The notes below the pieces were generated by a model. That model was given only the letters and a program-made list of their open reading frames with translations, had not been told where the DNA came from and made no database searches. A DNA stretch of 64,000 nt from Strobilurus pachycystidiatus (lineage: Eukaryota; Basidiomycota; Agaricomycetes; Agaricales; Physalacriaceae): NCBI GenBank assembly GCA_019915135.1, contig JAHLMK010000027.1, forward strand, positions 124,001-188,000, in the 5' to 3' direction. A program made the translations under genes and the position numbers. This document shows, in pieces, positions 45,978 through 57,981 of the stretch; position 1 is the stretch's first letter; each line of letters opens with the position of its first letter.

Positions 45978-48741
45978 ATGTCTTCCCTCATCAACATTCC
46001 CATCTTCAATGGACAAGGCACCTCCGCGCCTAAACTCAGCCAGATGCGCGAGTTTGCCCTCCTCGACGCCTCCTCGACGCTTCCCTCCCTGCCGGAGCTG
46101 TCCTTTTATCAGCCTGCCATGCTGCATTCCACACCGAACTATCCACATTGCCTCCTTCGGAGTGCGAAGTCGACTTGTCTGACTTTACCAGCGAGGAATC
46201 CCTCATCACTCAGCCCAAGGAGCGCTACACCCAGAAAGCCATTTTCTCTGGGTCTACCCTTTTTCTCATCCAGACGCTTCGCTATTGGGCCTTCATCGAC
46301 GCGTCTAAATCACACACACCTTTTAGTGATGCCCTTAACATGAACGCCTTACATGGCGCCCGAATCTTGGCTTCTCTCTCGTCCGGAATTCTCCCCCGAC
46401 CGTTGTTGGCACGTCATCATCGAATGCAGCCTTCCTACCACTAGAGGCTTATAGATTGGAGCTCTGGATCGGAGTACGCTTTCAGCAGTATCGGTCAGAT
46501 GCGCTCTCCTCGTCACAGAGAGAGACGCGTTAGAACAAGCCATCATGAAATTTACCACCGACGTACGCCCACATACCTTGTGATCGACACTGCCTGTTCC
46601 TCCTCGAGTGTTGCAGTCTATCAAGGTGCGCGCAGCCTCATGATTGGAGATTGCAACGCTGCTCTTGTGGGTGGCGTCAATATCATCGCTAGTCGCGACG
46701 TGTGTATCTACGATCGATCCTTCATATTCTCTTCTGACGCCTCTCTCAGATGTTTCCCGGCCTTGATCGCGGACACTTCCTGAGCCCAACTGGCCGATGC
46801 AAGTCATTCGACGCATCTGCTGATGGGTATTCCCGGTCGGAAGGGTGTGGTTTGTTTGTGCTCAAGCGTTTCTCCGACGCTATCGCAAAGCAGGATGACA
46901 TATGGGGCGTTATCCGCGCCGTCGAAGTCAACCAGAGTGGCCTTGCCTCTGAATCTTCCATGACCCATCCACATGTGCCGACCCAGGTCGAGCTTTTCAA
47001 AACCGTACTATACAATGCTGGTGTCCCTGCTTCCCGGGTCAACGTCATTGAGGCGCTTGGGACTGGGACGCAAGCAGGTGACCCGGGCGAACTCGAAAGC
47101 ATTCGGGAAGTCTTCTCGTCGGGCACTTTGGGAAGGGATTTGCACGTCACCTCCATCAAGGCAAACATTGGGCACCTGGAAGCCGCTTCTGGTGCCGCTG
47201 GGTTGGCAAAACACCTCCTGATGCTGCGCCACCATACTATCCCGCGTTGTATCTCGCTCAAGAACTTGAACGCGAAAATTCCCTCTGGAAACGGACTGGT
47301 CATTGACCGTGTTGCAACGTCTTGGGACCCAGTGCAGTCTGGGCTAACGAGGATGGCGCTTCTCAACAACTTCGGTGCCCCCGGCTCTAATTCGTCCATC
47401 TTGGTCGAGGAGCATGTGTCGCCGCCTCCCGACAATGCCGACATGCATTTGGTTCTCGGTTTGTCGGCCAAGACAGGGGAAGCATCGTCGAGCTTGAAGG
47501 CTCGCTACATAGAGTGGATGGGGAGCGGAAGCAACAGGATGCTTGGAGGACGTTGACGAGCTCTCTGGTTCAACTCTACCAGTCCAGCGTCCCGGTCACC
47601 GGGAGAAATGTGTATTCACATGTTCTCAGCGTGTCTTGCGTATCTTTGCCGTCGTACCCATTCGCTCCATCCAAATTCTGGGTCGCCTTCAACGAGAACA
47701 CTGCTGTAGACGCCACGGCTCCTTCCGGCCGACCACACCATCTCTGAGATTACGCCATGCTTCACGAGTGGGTTCGGCGCCCAACAGCGTCAAACGGCTT
47801 CACATCGATCTTCGAGACCCCCATGTCCGGTCACAAAGTTGCAGGCCTACCGTTGTGTCCCGCCTCCGTCTACCTCGAGCAAGTGCTGGCTGGCATTGCC
47901 ATTTCATGGACACCATCCGATGACCCGTCACGCGAGGCTTCGCGATATCACCTTCGTGAACGGATTGGTTTACGATCCCGCCGTGCTGCGCATCCTCACT
48001 TCCTCCATCACCCTCGACGGTGATGAAGGCACGTTCTCTGTATCTTCTAGACCAGATGATGGCTCCGAGTCTGAATCTCTCCATGCTCGCGGCGCGTTCA
48101 AGCTTCAAGCCACTGTTTCCACCAAAACCAAAATCCAACGAAGCCTCCCCGTTATCAGGCGCAACGTCGCGTCTGTCAGGTGCCCAGGCCTCCAGCAGGA
48201 AAGTTTCTCGACGCGCACCATCTACGAAAACCTTTTCCAGCGCGTTGTCAACTACTCGGCGGAGGTATCACACCATCCAGAGTCTGACTATCGATGCGAG
48301 CCACATGGAAGGGGCAGGTAACATTCCTCTCCCATCCAGTGTGCACGGCCAAGGGAAGCACGTCTTTCATCCGGTCTTCATGGATACCCTCCTTCATGTT
48401 GCCGGCTTTGTATTCCGTCGTTTGCGACTCGACTGCTTCTCTCGGATGCTGTGAAAGGCTGCTGGCAGGTCTAGTACTTCGTCGCCACCGGCTCTCATTC
48501 GTCGTCCAGCATCTCTAACCAAATCAGCCTCTCCGAAATAGTTCCTTTCAGGACCATCGGTCGAGTCCATTGTACTTGACATTGTCGCGGAAACATGTGG
48601 CATCGACGTTGACTCCATCTCGGTGGATACAGAGCTAGAAGCGTCGGGCGTTGACTCTCTGATGTCCATAGAGAGATTCGGACACCTCCAGTCTTCCTTC
48701 ACTGCCGTTCAACTTGCTGCGCCTCTTGAGATCCATAACTA
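45978..48741 (+). pseudogene. Non-reducing polyketide synthase relic (SAT-KS-PT-ACP)
   Basis: Decayed orsellinic-acid-synthase-like NR-PKS, a cytosolic iterative enzyme. The first exon reads IPIFNGQGTSAPKLSQ, an SAT (starter acyltransferase) opening. Next come SAT scraps and a truncated KS that begins near [19 protein letters not shown], with its active-site Cys and without the N-terminal ~200 residues. The KS continues to [12 protein letters not shown]. The usual catalytic [12 protein letters not shown] is [12 protein letters not shown] here (His to Leu). The malonyl acyltransferase is absent: the KS runs straight into the linker SVSCVSLPSYPFAPSKFW. Product-template motifs follow in shifted frames (GHKVAGLPLCPASVYLE; HPVFMDTLLHVAGF), then one ACP with GVDSLMSIE. 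No thioesterase is visible. At least four frame breaks or deletions make it non-functional. Intact family members are about 2,000 residues. Confidence 0.82.
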
Positions 48742-49164
48742 GCGAAGCCATTCAGTCAAGGTAAGCAAAATATGTCTTGTTTCGCATGTAAACTTACCTT
48801 TCTACCTTTCGCCCTGTGAGGTTCAATGTGTTCCGTCCGACTCTTCATGAGGTACGTATCGCAGCACCATCACCTCAAGCCATTGCTCAACCGCAAGCCA
48901 AATCGTTGTAGACCAAACGTGTAATACATATCGTGATACATTCAAGAACGTAGGATTACTATGATACAAGGAGTAGAGAGCTGTGTAAGGTATAACAAGA
49001 CTGGGTGATGTACAGCAAACGGGTGGTAGCAAGATGTGGATTCAGCAAGAGAACATCGGAGAGCAAGTGGATGACGGATAGCAAGTGGACGAAAGCAAGG
49101 GGTTCACCCGTCGAACTGAGCCTGCGGAGGATCAAGCGTTGGGGGAGATAGTCCTAATCAAAAG
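48742..49164. other. Stretch without a gene
   Basis: Follows the PKS ACP end. A short piece near 48820-48850 (FNVFRPTLHE-like reading) may still be PKS debris. Nothing else is recognised. Confidence 0.35.
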
Positions 49165-49594
49165 TCAGAAAGCCAGGACAAGGATGAAGAAATGAGAACG
49201 ACCAAGATGCGAGGCGAGGTGGGAGGGCGAAGGACTCGACGGCTGGAACGGGAGGGTGTTCGGGTACGAATTCGTCGTCACCGTTGGATGGATGATCCCA
49301 ACGTATCTCAGCGAGGACGGTGTGTTCCGTGGGGTGGAGGAGAGAGGCAAAGGCGGGTTGGGTTGCGGTAGCGCAAAAGTTCCTGCGAGGAAAGAAGTTA
49401 TCAGCGTCGGGATACTAGCAGAGACGTGGACTTGGCTTACCAAAAGAGGAGAATGCCTTGGGAATGGCCGTCGCCGTCAGCCTGGAGGAGGTGGTGGAGA
49501 TGGAGAACCCAGGCAGAGTTATTGTGGAACCGCAACATGAGGGATTGAATATGATTGTGCGCTTGCTGGATGGTGTGGTCGGCAAGATCTCCAT
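49165..49594 (-). CDS. Doubtful small two-exon gene
   Basis: A possible protein of about 125 residues. Exon 1 starts MEILPTTPSSKRTIIFNP and ends AFSSFG. A GTAAGC...CGCAG intron restores frame into ALPQPNPPLPLSSTPRN, and the chain ends HFFILVLAF. The splice sites are good, but the composition is Ser/Thr/Pro-rich and simple, and no domain is recognised. It could equally be chance in compositionally skewed DNA. Confidence 0.25.
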
Positions 49595-50875
49595 GACAGG
49601 TAAGACGAATTGTGGTAGCTGGGTGAGTGTGGGCGGCGTTGGGAGTGAGATGGTATGCACCAGGTATCTGTAGGGGTAATGTGGGCATGACACTGGTTTA
49701 GAAGAGAAGAGCGTGAGTGGGGCGTGATGGGGCGTGCGTGGGTGATAAGGGAAAGAAGGTTGGGGATGGGTGGGTGGTGCTGTTGAAGGTGGTGGAGCGG
49801 GTCGCGGGAGGCGCGCCGTTGACGATGAGCGGGGCGCGGGAGGAACGGCGTTGACGATGGCCAAGGGATGGTGCTGATGATGGACGTCGGGGAGCCGAGA
49901 CGTTGACGAAGATGCGGTAGGCGCTGGGGAAGGGCGGCGTGGACGTTGACGGTTTTCCCGGACGGCCTGTGGCGGGGATTCCGATTGGCGCTGGGCGGGA
50001 TGGCGCTGCGGACGGGAACGCCCGCGCCGCTGATGGTGACGAGCGCGGCGGCGTGCCGGTGTGGTGAGGAGTGACGCTGTGGGTGATGAGGATGGAGAGA
50101 AAATGAAGGTGGTGGTGGGAGGCAAGAAAAGGAAATGCTGTGGTTTGTTTGCGCACCGGGCACAACGCGTCTCTGCTTGTGAGACGCCCTAATCAACTAC
50201 ACACACCACCCAACCCTCCTCAGTTCTACTCTCCGACGACGCGATGCTTTGCGATGGGATCGCCGATTGCAAGGCCACAGCAGGAGATCCAAGGCGGGCG
50301 ATGCGAGGCAGATCTTCCCCAGGCCACCATCACGCTCCAGCGGATCGAGGAATCGAAGACGGATAACGCTTTTATTCCTTGCGCATACTAGGTACTGATA
50401 AAATGTATGATAGTAGTATATACGCTACAGATGTAATGGTGTCAATGAACGCGATCGACCCTGCTAACGCGTCAGAACGCGTGCAGGGCGTTATTTCCAT
50501 AATCGATGCTTTTTTTCAGCATATGGACCGAAGGAATTGAGCGTACGAGTGCGATAATGAAAAGAACGTGTACGATGAATTGGTAAGACAGTGATAGACT
50601 AAGGATGCGTACAGTGAGAATATGAGAAATGTAACATACAAGGAATTAGTCCATGTTTATGAGGCGAAAGGTGCGTACGCTTGGGAAGGGTCAAAATGAG
50701 CCGTACGAGGCGTTCGTCGGGAAAGCCGACGAAATGCGGTGCCGTGTTGGGGGTGGGGCTGGGGCCGGGCCCGGGCTGGGCCCGATCTATTAGCTGCCAT
50801 CACCTTGCGGTTCGCTAGTATGCGTCATCGGATGTTGTATTCTGGATTTGCTTTGTATGTGATAATTATCTTTGT
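49595..50875. other. G-rich, low-complexity intergenic stretch
   Basis: 49690-50110 is strongly G-rich on the plus strand (runs such as GGTGGTGGGAGG), which opens long Pro/Ser/His-rich frames on the minus strand that I take as artefacts. 50400-50740 is AT-richer. A G/C-rich block GGGGCTGGGGCCGGGCCCGG sits at about 50755, shortly before the second hairpin element, and resembles the reverse complement of the C-rich tract near 12700-12740. Confidence 0.4.
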
Positions 50876-50994
50876 GGCTTCGAAGTCCGCAGTGACTTGC
50901 ATATTTCGGGTGAGGCATTGGGCCGCAAATTGAACACTATAGTCCTCTGACCCGTGGCCCGGAATTGAGCTTGAGCGCTTGAGCCACGGTTCGC
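50876..50994. repeat. Dispersed hairpin element, copy 2
   Basis: About 119 bp similar to 12573-12678. It shares GTCCGCAGTGACTTGCATA, TTGGGCCGCA and the end GAGCCACGGTTCGCC. It has an extra TTGAGCGC-type insertion inside the loop of the terminal hairpin (CCGTGGC ... GCCACGG). It lies about 120 bp upstream of the first P450 start. Confidence 0.6.
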
Positions 50995-51047
50995 CATGCG
51001 TCAGCATCATTGACATCACGAACTAGCTTCTACTTCCACCATTCAAC

Positions 51048-51058
51048 TTTATATATAA
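51048..51058 (+). promoter_or_regulatory. TATA-like element of P450 copy 1
   Basis: TTTATATATAA lies 60-70 bp upstream of the P450 ATG at 51118, a usual spacing for a fungal TATA box with a short leader. No equally clear box was seen before P450 copy 2. Confidence 0.45.
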
Positions 51059-51117
51059 CCTCCATCAACGATTCGCATCATGCTTTCCCAAGGAATCGCA
51101 CTGTGTCCTCAACCATC

Positions 51118-53506
51118 ATGCCGCTTCCTCTTCAGACTGTGCTGGGCAACGAATCGTCTTTCTATGCCTATCTAACCTTGCGTAACTTTCTATACGTGTT
51201 TGCCGGTGCGTTCCACCTCAAATTTGCCTTACCATCCAAGACCACTCACAGAAAAACGTAGTCTATGCTCTCTACAAGATATTCCACCAATTGATTCTCT
51301 ATCCCTACTTCTTGTCTCCCCTTCGTTCTATACCAGGACCACCGTTGGGGAATCCCTTCGTAGGACAAGCCGCCCATATGATTGAAGAAGCGACGCCTGC
51401 CCAACGCAAATGGATCAGTGAATACGGACCAATTGTCCGCGTTGTCGGTCCCGTCGGCGTTGAGCGTCTTATCGTCCTCAGTCCCGAGGCTCTCCAGCAA
51501 GTTCTCGTCAAGGACTGGCTGGACTATCCTCGGGTGAGAAGGACTATATTTCCGCCTCTGGCTGTATCTCATCTTGTCTACACATCAGCCTAGGTATGCT
51601 CGACGCATTTTGGGCATGGTCGTCGGGAATGGTCTCTTGACCAAAACTGGCGAAACCCACAAACAAATGCGAAGGCTGATGAACCCAGCGTTCTCACTCG
51701 TCAATCTTGCGGCTCGTAGGTGTAACCATCTATCAACAGCTGATTTGGTCTCACCAGTACAACAGAAAATGACGCGTACTACGAGCCGATCGAAGGGTAT
51801 GAACGCGTTCCAGCTGTACTCGCATCCTCGCATACTGATTGATCGCAATATGTAGATTTATCGAAATTCTGAATGGACTCATCCACACTCAGCCCGATGC
51901 GGATACCGCCTCGACAACAGTGTTGATCTATGAGTGGCGTATGTTTCCAACTCGTGGCTGCACTCAAAGGCGAGACTGATGGAGCCGCAGTGAGCAAAGT
52001 GACATTGGACATCATATGCGAGACCGCGTTTGGATATCGTACCGACTCCTTGCATGATCCTGACAATGCGTTAGCGAAAGCTTACGGGAATCTTGCCGAC
52101 TGGCAATCAGGTAGCGTTCGGCACTCAGCTGTGGTCGCTCGTCTCACCCTATGTGATGTAGGGCCCAACCTTTCTTGCTTGATAGTCTTTGTATGTCTTC
52201 CGGGTGGCTACAGGCTTCTATCCTCAGATTGGGCATCGGAGCATCATTCCTGGTTCAGAGCTATACCTTTCTTAGGTGTGCATCTGATTCAGTACCACAT
52301 CTGCAAATGGAGACTTACCTGGAACGCATAGCCCCACTGTCTACTCTCCTCGAGTCAGTGCGCATCATTCGAAATATATCTCAGCAGATGCTCGCTGAGA
52401 AGATACAAGAGACTTCAGGCATCTCTGCAGAAGATATGCATACAAAGAAGGACATAATGAGCCTTCTCGTTCGTGCCCGACAGGATGATCTCCTCAAGAA
52501 TACTAGCGAGTCTACCATGACCGATGAAGCAATGATGGATCAAGTCGTACGTCCCTACGAGTCCTACTAGTCTAATGATTGACATTGGTCCCATTTAGTT
52601 GACTTTCTTGGGGGCCGGTCATGAGACGACCGCCAGCGGCTTGTCATGGGTAACTTCGTCTCAAAGCTCCTGACAACGTCTGCTTGTCTTCTTACACGCG
52701 TGCTAGACTCTCTGGCTCCTGGCCAGCAATCTCGAAGTGCAACAACAGCTACGCGACGAAGTCAAACCTGTCCTTGCGCACAACCCCAGACCTGATTACA
52801 GGACGCTGAAAGAGATGCAATTTCTCGAATGCGTGATGTACGGTGAGAACGACCTAGTCGTAGATTGGTTACTGACTTCCACAGCATGGAGAGCCTGCGA
52901 GTTATGCCACCAGCTCCCATGACAGTGCGCAGAGCGGAGAAAACTGATTACCTCAATGGATATCTCGTCCCGAAGGGAACCTTGCTGCATATTGGCGTAA
53001 GTCAATTTGGCCTCAGGAGTGAATGTATCTGACCTATCAATAGATACGAAGTGTGAACACCTCGAAGTCTGTCTGGGGCGAAGACGCTGAAGAGTAACGG
53101 CTATTTAAAGCTTCAGATGGGTCATGCTGATATTTATTGTGTAGATTCCGACCGAGCAGGTGGCAAAATTTGCCTGAGAATTACGACCCAGTTTTCTCCT
53201 TCCTGTCGTTCATCACTGGGCCCCACGCCTGTATCGGAAAGACGATGGCCCTCATGGAAATGAAGGCTGTACTTGCGTAAGGAGCTCCAGTCTTTCGCTC
53301 TCTGCCACTCTGCATTGCTTACGCCTGTCTAGCTCGCTCATTGCGCAGTTTGAGTTCCGGCCGGCTTATGAAGGACAAGTCGCGAAACCTGCTGCTGCTA
53401 TCACGATGAGTAAGTTGCTTGGTCCCTCTCCCATCCAGAATTTGACCTCAATGTATCGATAGAACCTGCGGACGGGATGCCTCTAAGCGTCCGTCGCGTT
53501 GCTTGA
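51118..53506 (+). CDS. Cytochrome P450, tandem copy 1
   Basis: Haem monooxygenase, likely ER-anchored. After a short N-terminal exon (MPLPLQTVLGNESSFYAYL) comes the hydrophobic YALYKIFHQLILYPYFL, then the hinge SIPGPPLGNP. Further on are GNGLLTKTGETHKQMRRL (C-helix area), CETAFGYRTDSLHDP, the I-helix LGAGHETTASG, the ExxR helix MESLRVMPPAP, FRPSRWQ, and the haem loop FITGPHACIGKTMA with the ligand Cys (the usual Arg is His here). The stop is at 53504-53506. About ten short introns have GT-AG ends. One junction near 52276 is odd: only a 17-base intron would restore frame, whereas copy 2 has a 35-base intron there, so copy 1 may be impaired. It is highly similar to copy 2 at 55521. The substrate is unknown; a link to the dead PKS nearby is only a guess. 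Confidence 0.8.
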
Positions 53507-53976
53507 AGTGATTGCCGTGTGACTTACGACGGCCGGGCTCTCTACGCGCAGACCGGTGTAGTAACAGTATTGTCCTGGAGAAGAACTATGTGCTTGGTTA
53601 CCAAATGAGAAAGAATTGATGGAGGTATGAACGGTACTTCCAGTGGGTAGACGGACGGAATAAAGTGTCAGTAGGCGAACGGGATGAAATATATACTACT
53701 AGTAGCTTCACGATTGGAGAGCGAATGTCATCGGGTTAAGACGCTGGAAGCTCGCGCTATATGAAGAGCCTGGCTCAGCGACCAGGGTATGGTTATTGGG
53801 TTGGGGTGGTGTATTTCTTGCGATTGAATGCAGTGCTCAGCGCTCAGAATTAGACTCAGGAGTCGACGAGCGGTCTGCCGAGTGCGGATCAAACATGGTA
53901 TTGCCGTGTTGAATTCGGCCGACTCCTCGACCGACCCTTGTCACCGACCATAGTCCGACCATCGACAATCGACAAC
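53507..53976. other. Intergenic stretch, no gene seen
   Basis: It separates P450 copy 1 from the MYND gene and should hold that gene's promoter. No repeat or motif was recognised beyond simple similarity of some phrases (GACGGAATAAAG, GGATGAAAT) to the intron-like arrays, which is too weak to claim. Confidence 0.4.
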
Positions 53977-55124
53977 ATGCCTCCTTCAAAGGCGAGTGAG
54001 CCGAGTCTTTCATAACTAGTAATGCTGTCTTTAACTTTCTCAGCCAACCGTTGCTCTCTTGACCATCCTGGAAGATTCCAAGCTACATAAAAAGGCCTCG
54101 CCACAGGAACTCCTTACCGGCCTCAAACGCGCCTCTCAGCCCGCCGTCATCTGCGCTAACCTCAACGCACTTCTTGATGCCCTTGAAGCGCCCACCCCTC
54201 CGCGTGCTGTCTTCGTCCAGGACGCGGGAATTGCCTACCCCCAAGCTGCACCCTATATAGGTCCTCTCATAGAGTACACGCGCCGAGGAGGCACAGTCAT
54301 CATCGGATGGAATTTTGGCGGTAACCTCCTACCCGACATGTCTGGCCCGTTCTTCCAGCGCTGGAACCTCCCTTGGACATTCGGCTCCTCCTTTCGCACC
54401 ACTTTCCACCGCAGCGACACCATGGATTGGTCCAGCGTCAACCGTGCCGGCCTCTGCGACTCGTATAGCGCCAAATCGTTCTCCCTCCTCAACGTCGCGC
54501 CTGAACACGCGTTGTACACTCCTTCAACCGCGTCATATATCGAATCTGATGTCTTCCCGGAGGACTTTTGCCCAATCGACGTCAAGGAGGCTACAGTCGC
54601 TTTTGCTCGCGTCGGACAGGGCTTCGTCGGCTATACAGGCGATGCCAACAATGAAATTGACACTACCACAAGGTGCATCTGGCCATGCTGGGCCTACCGC
54701 ACGATTTTCTAGTCACACCTCCGAGTCCGTCTGGCCGGCGTCCACGCTTTGGGGTCAGTGTAGCAGGCGGACGTGAAAACGATCCCAATACTAGGGCAAT
54801 ATACACAGACTCGGTCTTGCAGGCGGGCAAGGAGGCGTTCAGCGGGATCCGAATTGCCGGACAACCTCCCTTGTACGCGCCAGTCTCGGACAGAACCGCG
54901 CCTTGGAGGCAGCGAGGGAGCGGTTTCCCAAAGCCTGACCCGAATGCTTGTTACGCGTGCGGAAAATTCGCGACGGCCTTTTGTAGTAAATGCAAAAAGG
55001 TCAAGTATTGCGGTGCTGCTCATCAGCAGCAGGTGAGTACATCTGCCGTCCCGAGTCGAGGTTATACTTATGTGTGTTATAGCATCGGAAACACCACAAG
55101 GCCGACTGCAAGGCCGGTCCCTGA
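53977..55124 (+). CDS. MYND-finger protein with ThuA-like N-terminal region
   Basis: The start MPPSK is spliced (about 53993-54042) to PTVALLTILEDSKLH. The N-terminal ~200 residues look like an alpha/beta domain: AVICANLNALLDALEAP, RAVFVQDAGIAYP, YIGPLIEYTRRGGTVIIGW, then FGGNLLPDMSGPFFQRW. That layout resembles ThuA/glutamine-amidotransferase-like folds, though no catalytic Cys-His pair is evident. After an intron near 54673, a linker leads to the C-terminal MYND zinc finger: CYACGKFATAFCSKCKKV, KYCGAAHQQQ, and in the last exon HRKHHKADC. All eight ligands (Cys/His) appear present, and the protein ends just after them. It sits between the two P450 copies. The MYND call is firm; the N-terminal fold is an inference. 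Confidence 0.78.
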
Positions 55125-55520
55125 GCTTTCCATTGTACGGTTTCACTCGTAAAATCCGGATGGAAACACACTCTACTACTATAACTTGGTCAATCAGATG
55201 GGTTCGGCGATAACAATTACAATTTGCGATCAACGACTAGGAACATCGCCTGCTCCTGACTTGTTCAGTACTTGCCCCAGCTACACTCGCGCCCTCGCTG
55301 AGTGCGACCTCTTTACTATATTCGTACCCTCGGGCTACTCGACAAAGCTTCGAGCTTCAGGGCCTAGTCAAATTGAAGCACACTATCGCCCAACGCCAAG
55401 GATGCCTGGCGTCGGTATGTCGACGTTTCAGCGCTCCAGCGCCCAATTTGCCCGACTTGACCGTATGTTAAAGTCTCGGCGCTCAGCTTTCGCGATGCTT
55501 GACCTGTGTCTTCCACCATC
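55125..55520. other. Intergenic region upstream of P450 copy 2
   Basis: No gene is supported. The last bases (TTCCACCATCATG) match the leader of copy 1 (CAACCATCATG), but similarity with the copy 1 upstream region otherwise fades quickly, so the duplicated segment seems to begin near the coding start. Confidence 0.4.
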
Positions 55521-57908
55521 ATGTTGCCTCTTCATAGTGTGATGGGTAGCGATTCATCGTTCTATACCTATCTCACGTTGCGTAACTTGGTGTACGCGTT
55601 TGCCAGTGCGTACCTCAAAATGAACTCATCTTTCTAGGCCACTCACAGGGAAGCATAGCATATGTTCTCTACAAGACTCTCTACCAATTGGTTCTCTATC
55701 CCTACTTCTTGTCTCCCCTTCGCATGATACCAGGACCACCCTTAGGAAATCCCATCTTGGGCCAAGCCGCCCCTATGCTTGAAGAAGCTAGTCCTGCTCA
55801 GCGCAAATGGATCAAGGAATACGGTCCAATCATCCGCGTCGTCGGGCCCGTTGGCGTGGAGCGTCTAATCATCCTCAGTCCTGAAGCTCTCCACCAAGTT
55901 CTCGTCAAAGACTGGCTGGATTACCCTCGGGTGGGAATGCTCATCTTTTGCGTCTGACAGTAACTGACTCACATGTTGTTCAGCCTAGGTATCTCCGACG
56001 CATATTGGGCATGATCGTCGGGAATGGTCTCCTGACCAATACAGGCGAAACTCATAAACAAATGCGAAGACTGATGAACCCAGCGTTCTCACTCACCAAT
56101 TTGACGGCTCGTAGGTGTAACAATCTATCCTCAGCTGTATTGATTCACAAGGTCAACAGAAATGGACGCGTACTACGAGCCGATCGAAGGGTATGCACGC
56201 GTTCCAGCTGTACTCGCTCGCATCCTCACATACTGATTGGAATAGGTTCATCGAGATTCTAAACGGCCTCATTCAGATCCAGCCCGATGCGGATGCCCCG
56301 TCGACAACAGTTTCGATATATGAGTGGCGTATGTTCCAACTCTTGTCTGCCCTAGAAGGCGAGACTGATGGAGCTTTAGTGAGCAAGGTGACATTGGACA
56401 TCATATGCGAGACTGCGTTCGGATATCGTACCGATTCCTTGCACAATCCTGACAATGCGTTGGCGAAAGCCTACGAGCATATCAATGACCTTCAGTCAGG
56501 TAGCGTTCGGTGTCTATCAACTGTGTTTACTGGTCTCACCCTCTGTAGGAGCCAACTGGGCTCGCTTGGTATTCTTCGTATGTCTCCCGGGTGGCTACAA
56601 GCTTCTGGCCTCAGATTGGGCATCCGAACATCATTCATGGTTCAAATCTATACCCTTTCTAGGTACGCATCTGATTATTGTCTAAATGTGCAGTTAGAGA
56701 CTTACCTTGGACGTGGCATAGCCCCACTATCTACTCTCCTCGAGTCAGTGCGCACCATTCGAAGTATATCTCGGCAGATGCTCGCCGAGAAGATACAAGA
56801 GACTTCAGGCATCTCTTCAGAAGACATGCATACGAAGAAGGATATCATGAGTCTTCTCGTTCGTGCCCGACAGGAGGATCTCATCAAGAATACGAGCGAG
56901 TATGCCATGACCGATGAAGCAATGACGGATCAAGTCGTACGTCCCTACGAGTCCCTCTAGTCCGATGCCTGGATTTCATTCCATTCAGTTGACTTTCCTG
57001 GGTGCCGGTCATGAGACGATTGCTAGCGGATTGTCATGGGTATGTACTTTTGTCATCCTGACAATGTTTGCTTGTCTTCTTACACGCGTGTTCAGACTCT
57101 CTGGTTTCTGGCTAGCAATGTTCAAGTGCAACAACAGCTACGCGATGAAGTAAGACCTGTCCTTGCCGACCAGCCGAGACCCGACTACAAGACGCTAAAA
57201 GAGATGCAATTTCTTGAATGTGTGATGTACGGTGAGAGCAATATGTCTGTGGACTTGTCGACTGACTTTCACAGCATGGAGAGTTTGCGAATTATGCCAC
57301 CAGCTCCCATGACAATGCGAAGAGCGGAAAAAACTGATTACATCAATGGCTATCTCGTTCCGAAGGGAACTTTGCTGCATGTTGGCGTGAGTCACCGAGC
57401 CTCAAGAGTGGATAGTGTATCTGATCAATCAACAGATACGAAGCGTGAACACCTCGAAGTCCGTCTGGGGCGAAGACGCTGAAAAGTAGGGCTATTGCAA
57501 GCTTGAGAATGATCATACTGATGCTTATTGTGCAGATTCCGACCCAGCAGGTGGCAAAATCTACCTGAGAATTACGATCCAGTTTTCTCCTTCCTTTCGT
57601 TCCTCACTGGGCCCCATGCCTGTATCGGAAAGACGATGGCCCTCATGGAAATGAAGGCTGTACTTGCGTAAGGAGCTCACGAGTTCAATCGCTCTCTGCG
57701 ACTCCTCATCGCTTATGCCTACTTGTCTAGCTCGCTCATCGCCCAGTTTGAGTTCCGCCCGGCTTATGAAGGACAGGTCGCGAAGCCTGCTGCTGCTATC
57801 ACGATGAGTAAGTTGATCGACACTTGTCCCACCTAAAATTCCAACCTCATTGTATCGACAGAACCTGCGGACGGGATGCCCCTACGCGTTTATCGCGCTG
57901 CACTCTAG
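55521..57908 (+). CDS. Cytochrome P450, tandem copy 2
   Basis: Close paralogue of the P450 at 51118. Exon 1 starts MLPLHSVMGSDSSFYTYL. Then come YVLYKTLYQLVLYPYFL, MIPGPPLGNPILGQ, GNGLLTNTGETHKQMRRL, an internal exon MDAYYEPIEG, CETAFGYRTDSLHNP, the I-helix LGAGHETIASG, the ExxR helix MESLRIMPPAP, FRPSRWQ and the haem loop LTGPHACIGKTMA. The stop TAG is at 57906-57908. The intron near 56661 is 35 bases (GTACGC...GTTAG), short but in frame. This copy looks intact. It ends only 73 bp before the stop of the opposite-strand gene, so their 3' ends probably overlap as transcripts. Substrate unknown. Confidence 0.84.
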
Positions 57909-57981
57909 TCATCGAGACATATGTAGATTGCAATCGGAGTCTATGTCACGAAACAAGAACACGAACAATCCCATCAAAGCT

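Noticed and set aside
49415..50196. Three long overlapping minus-strand frames rich in Pro, Ser and His
   Set aside because: Composition follows directly from G-rich plus-strand DNA; all three frames are open at once, and none has a motif.
50400..50740. Possible third block of the intron-like array (GGTGCGTACGC, GACGAAATGC)
   Set aside because: Only isolated phrases match; the ordered donor, branch and acceptor layout is absent.
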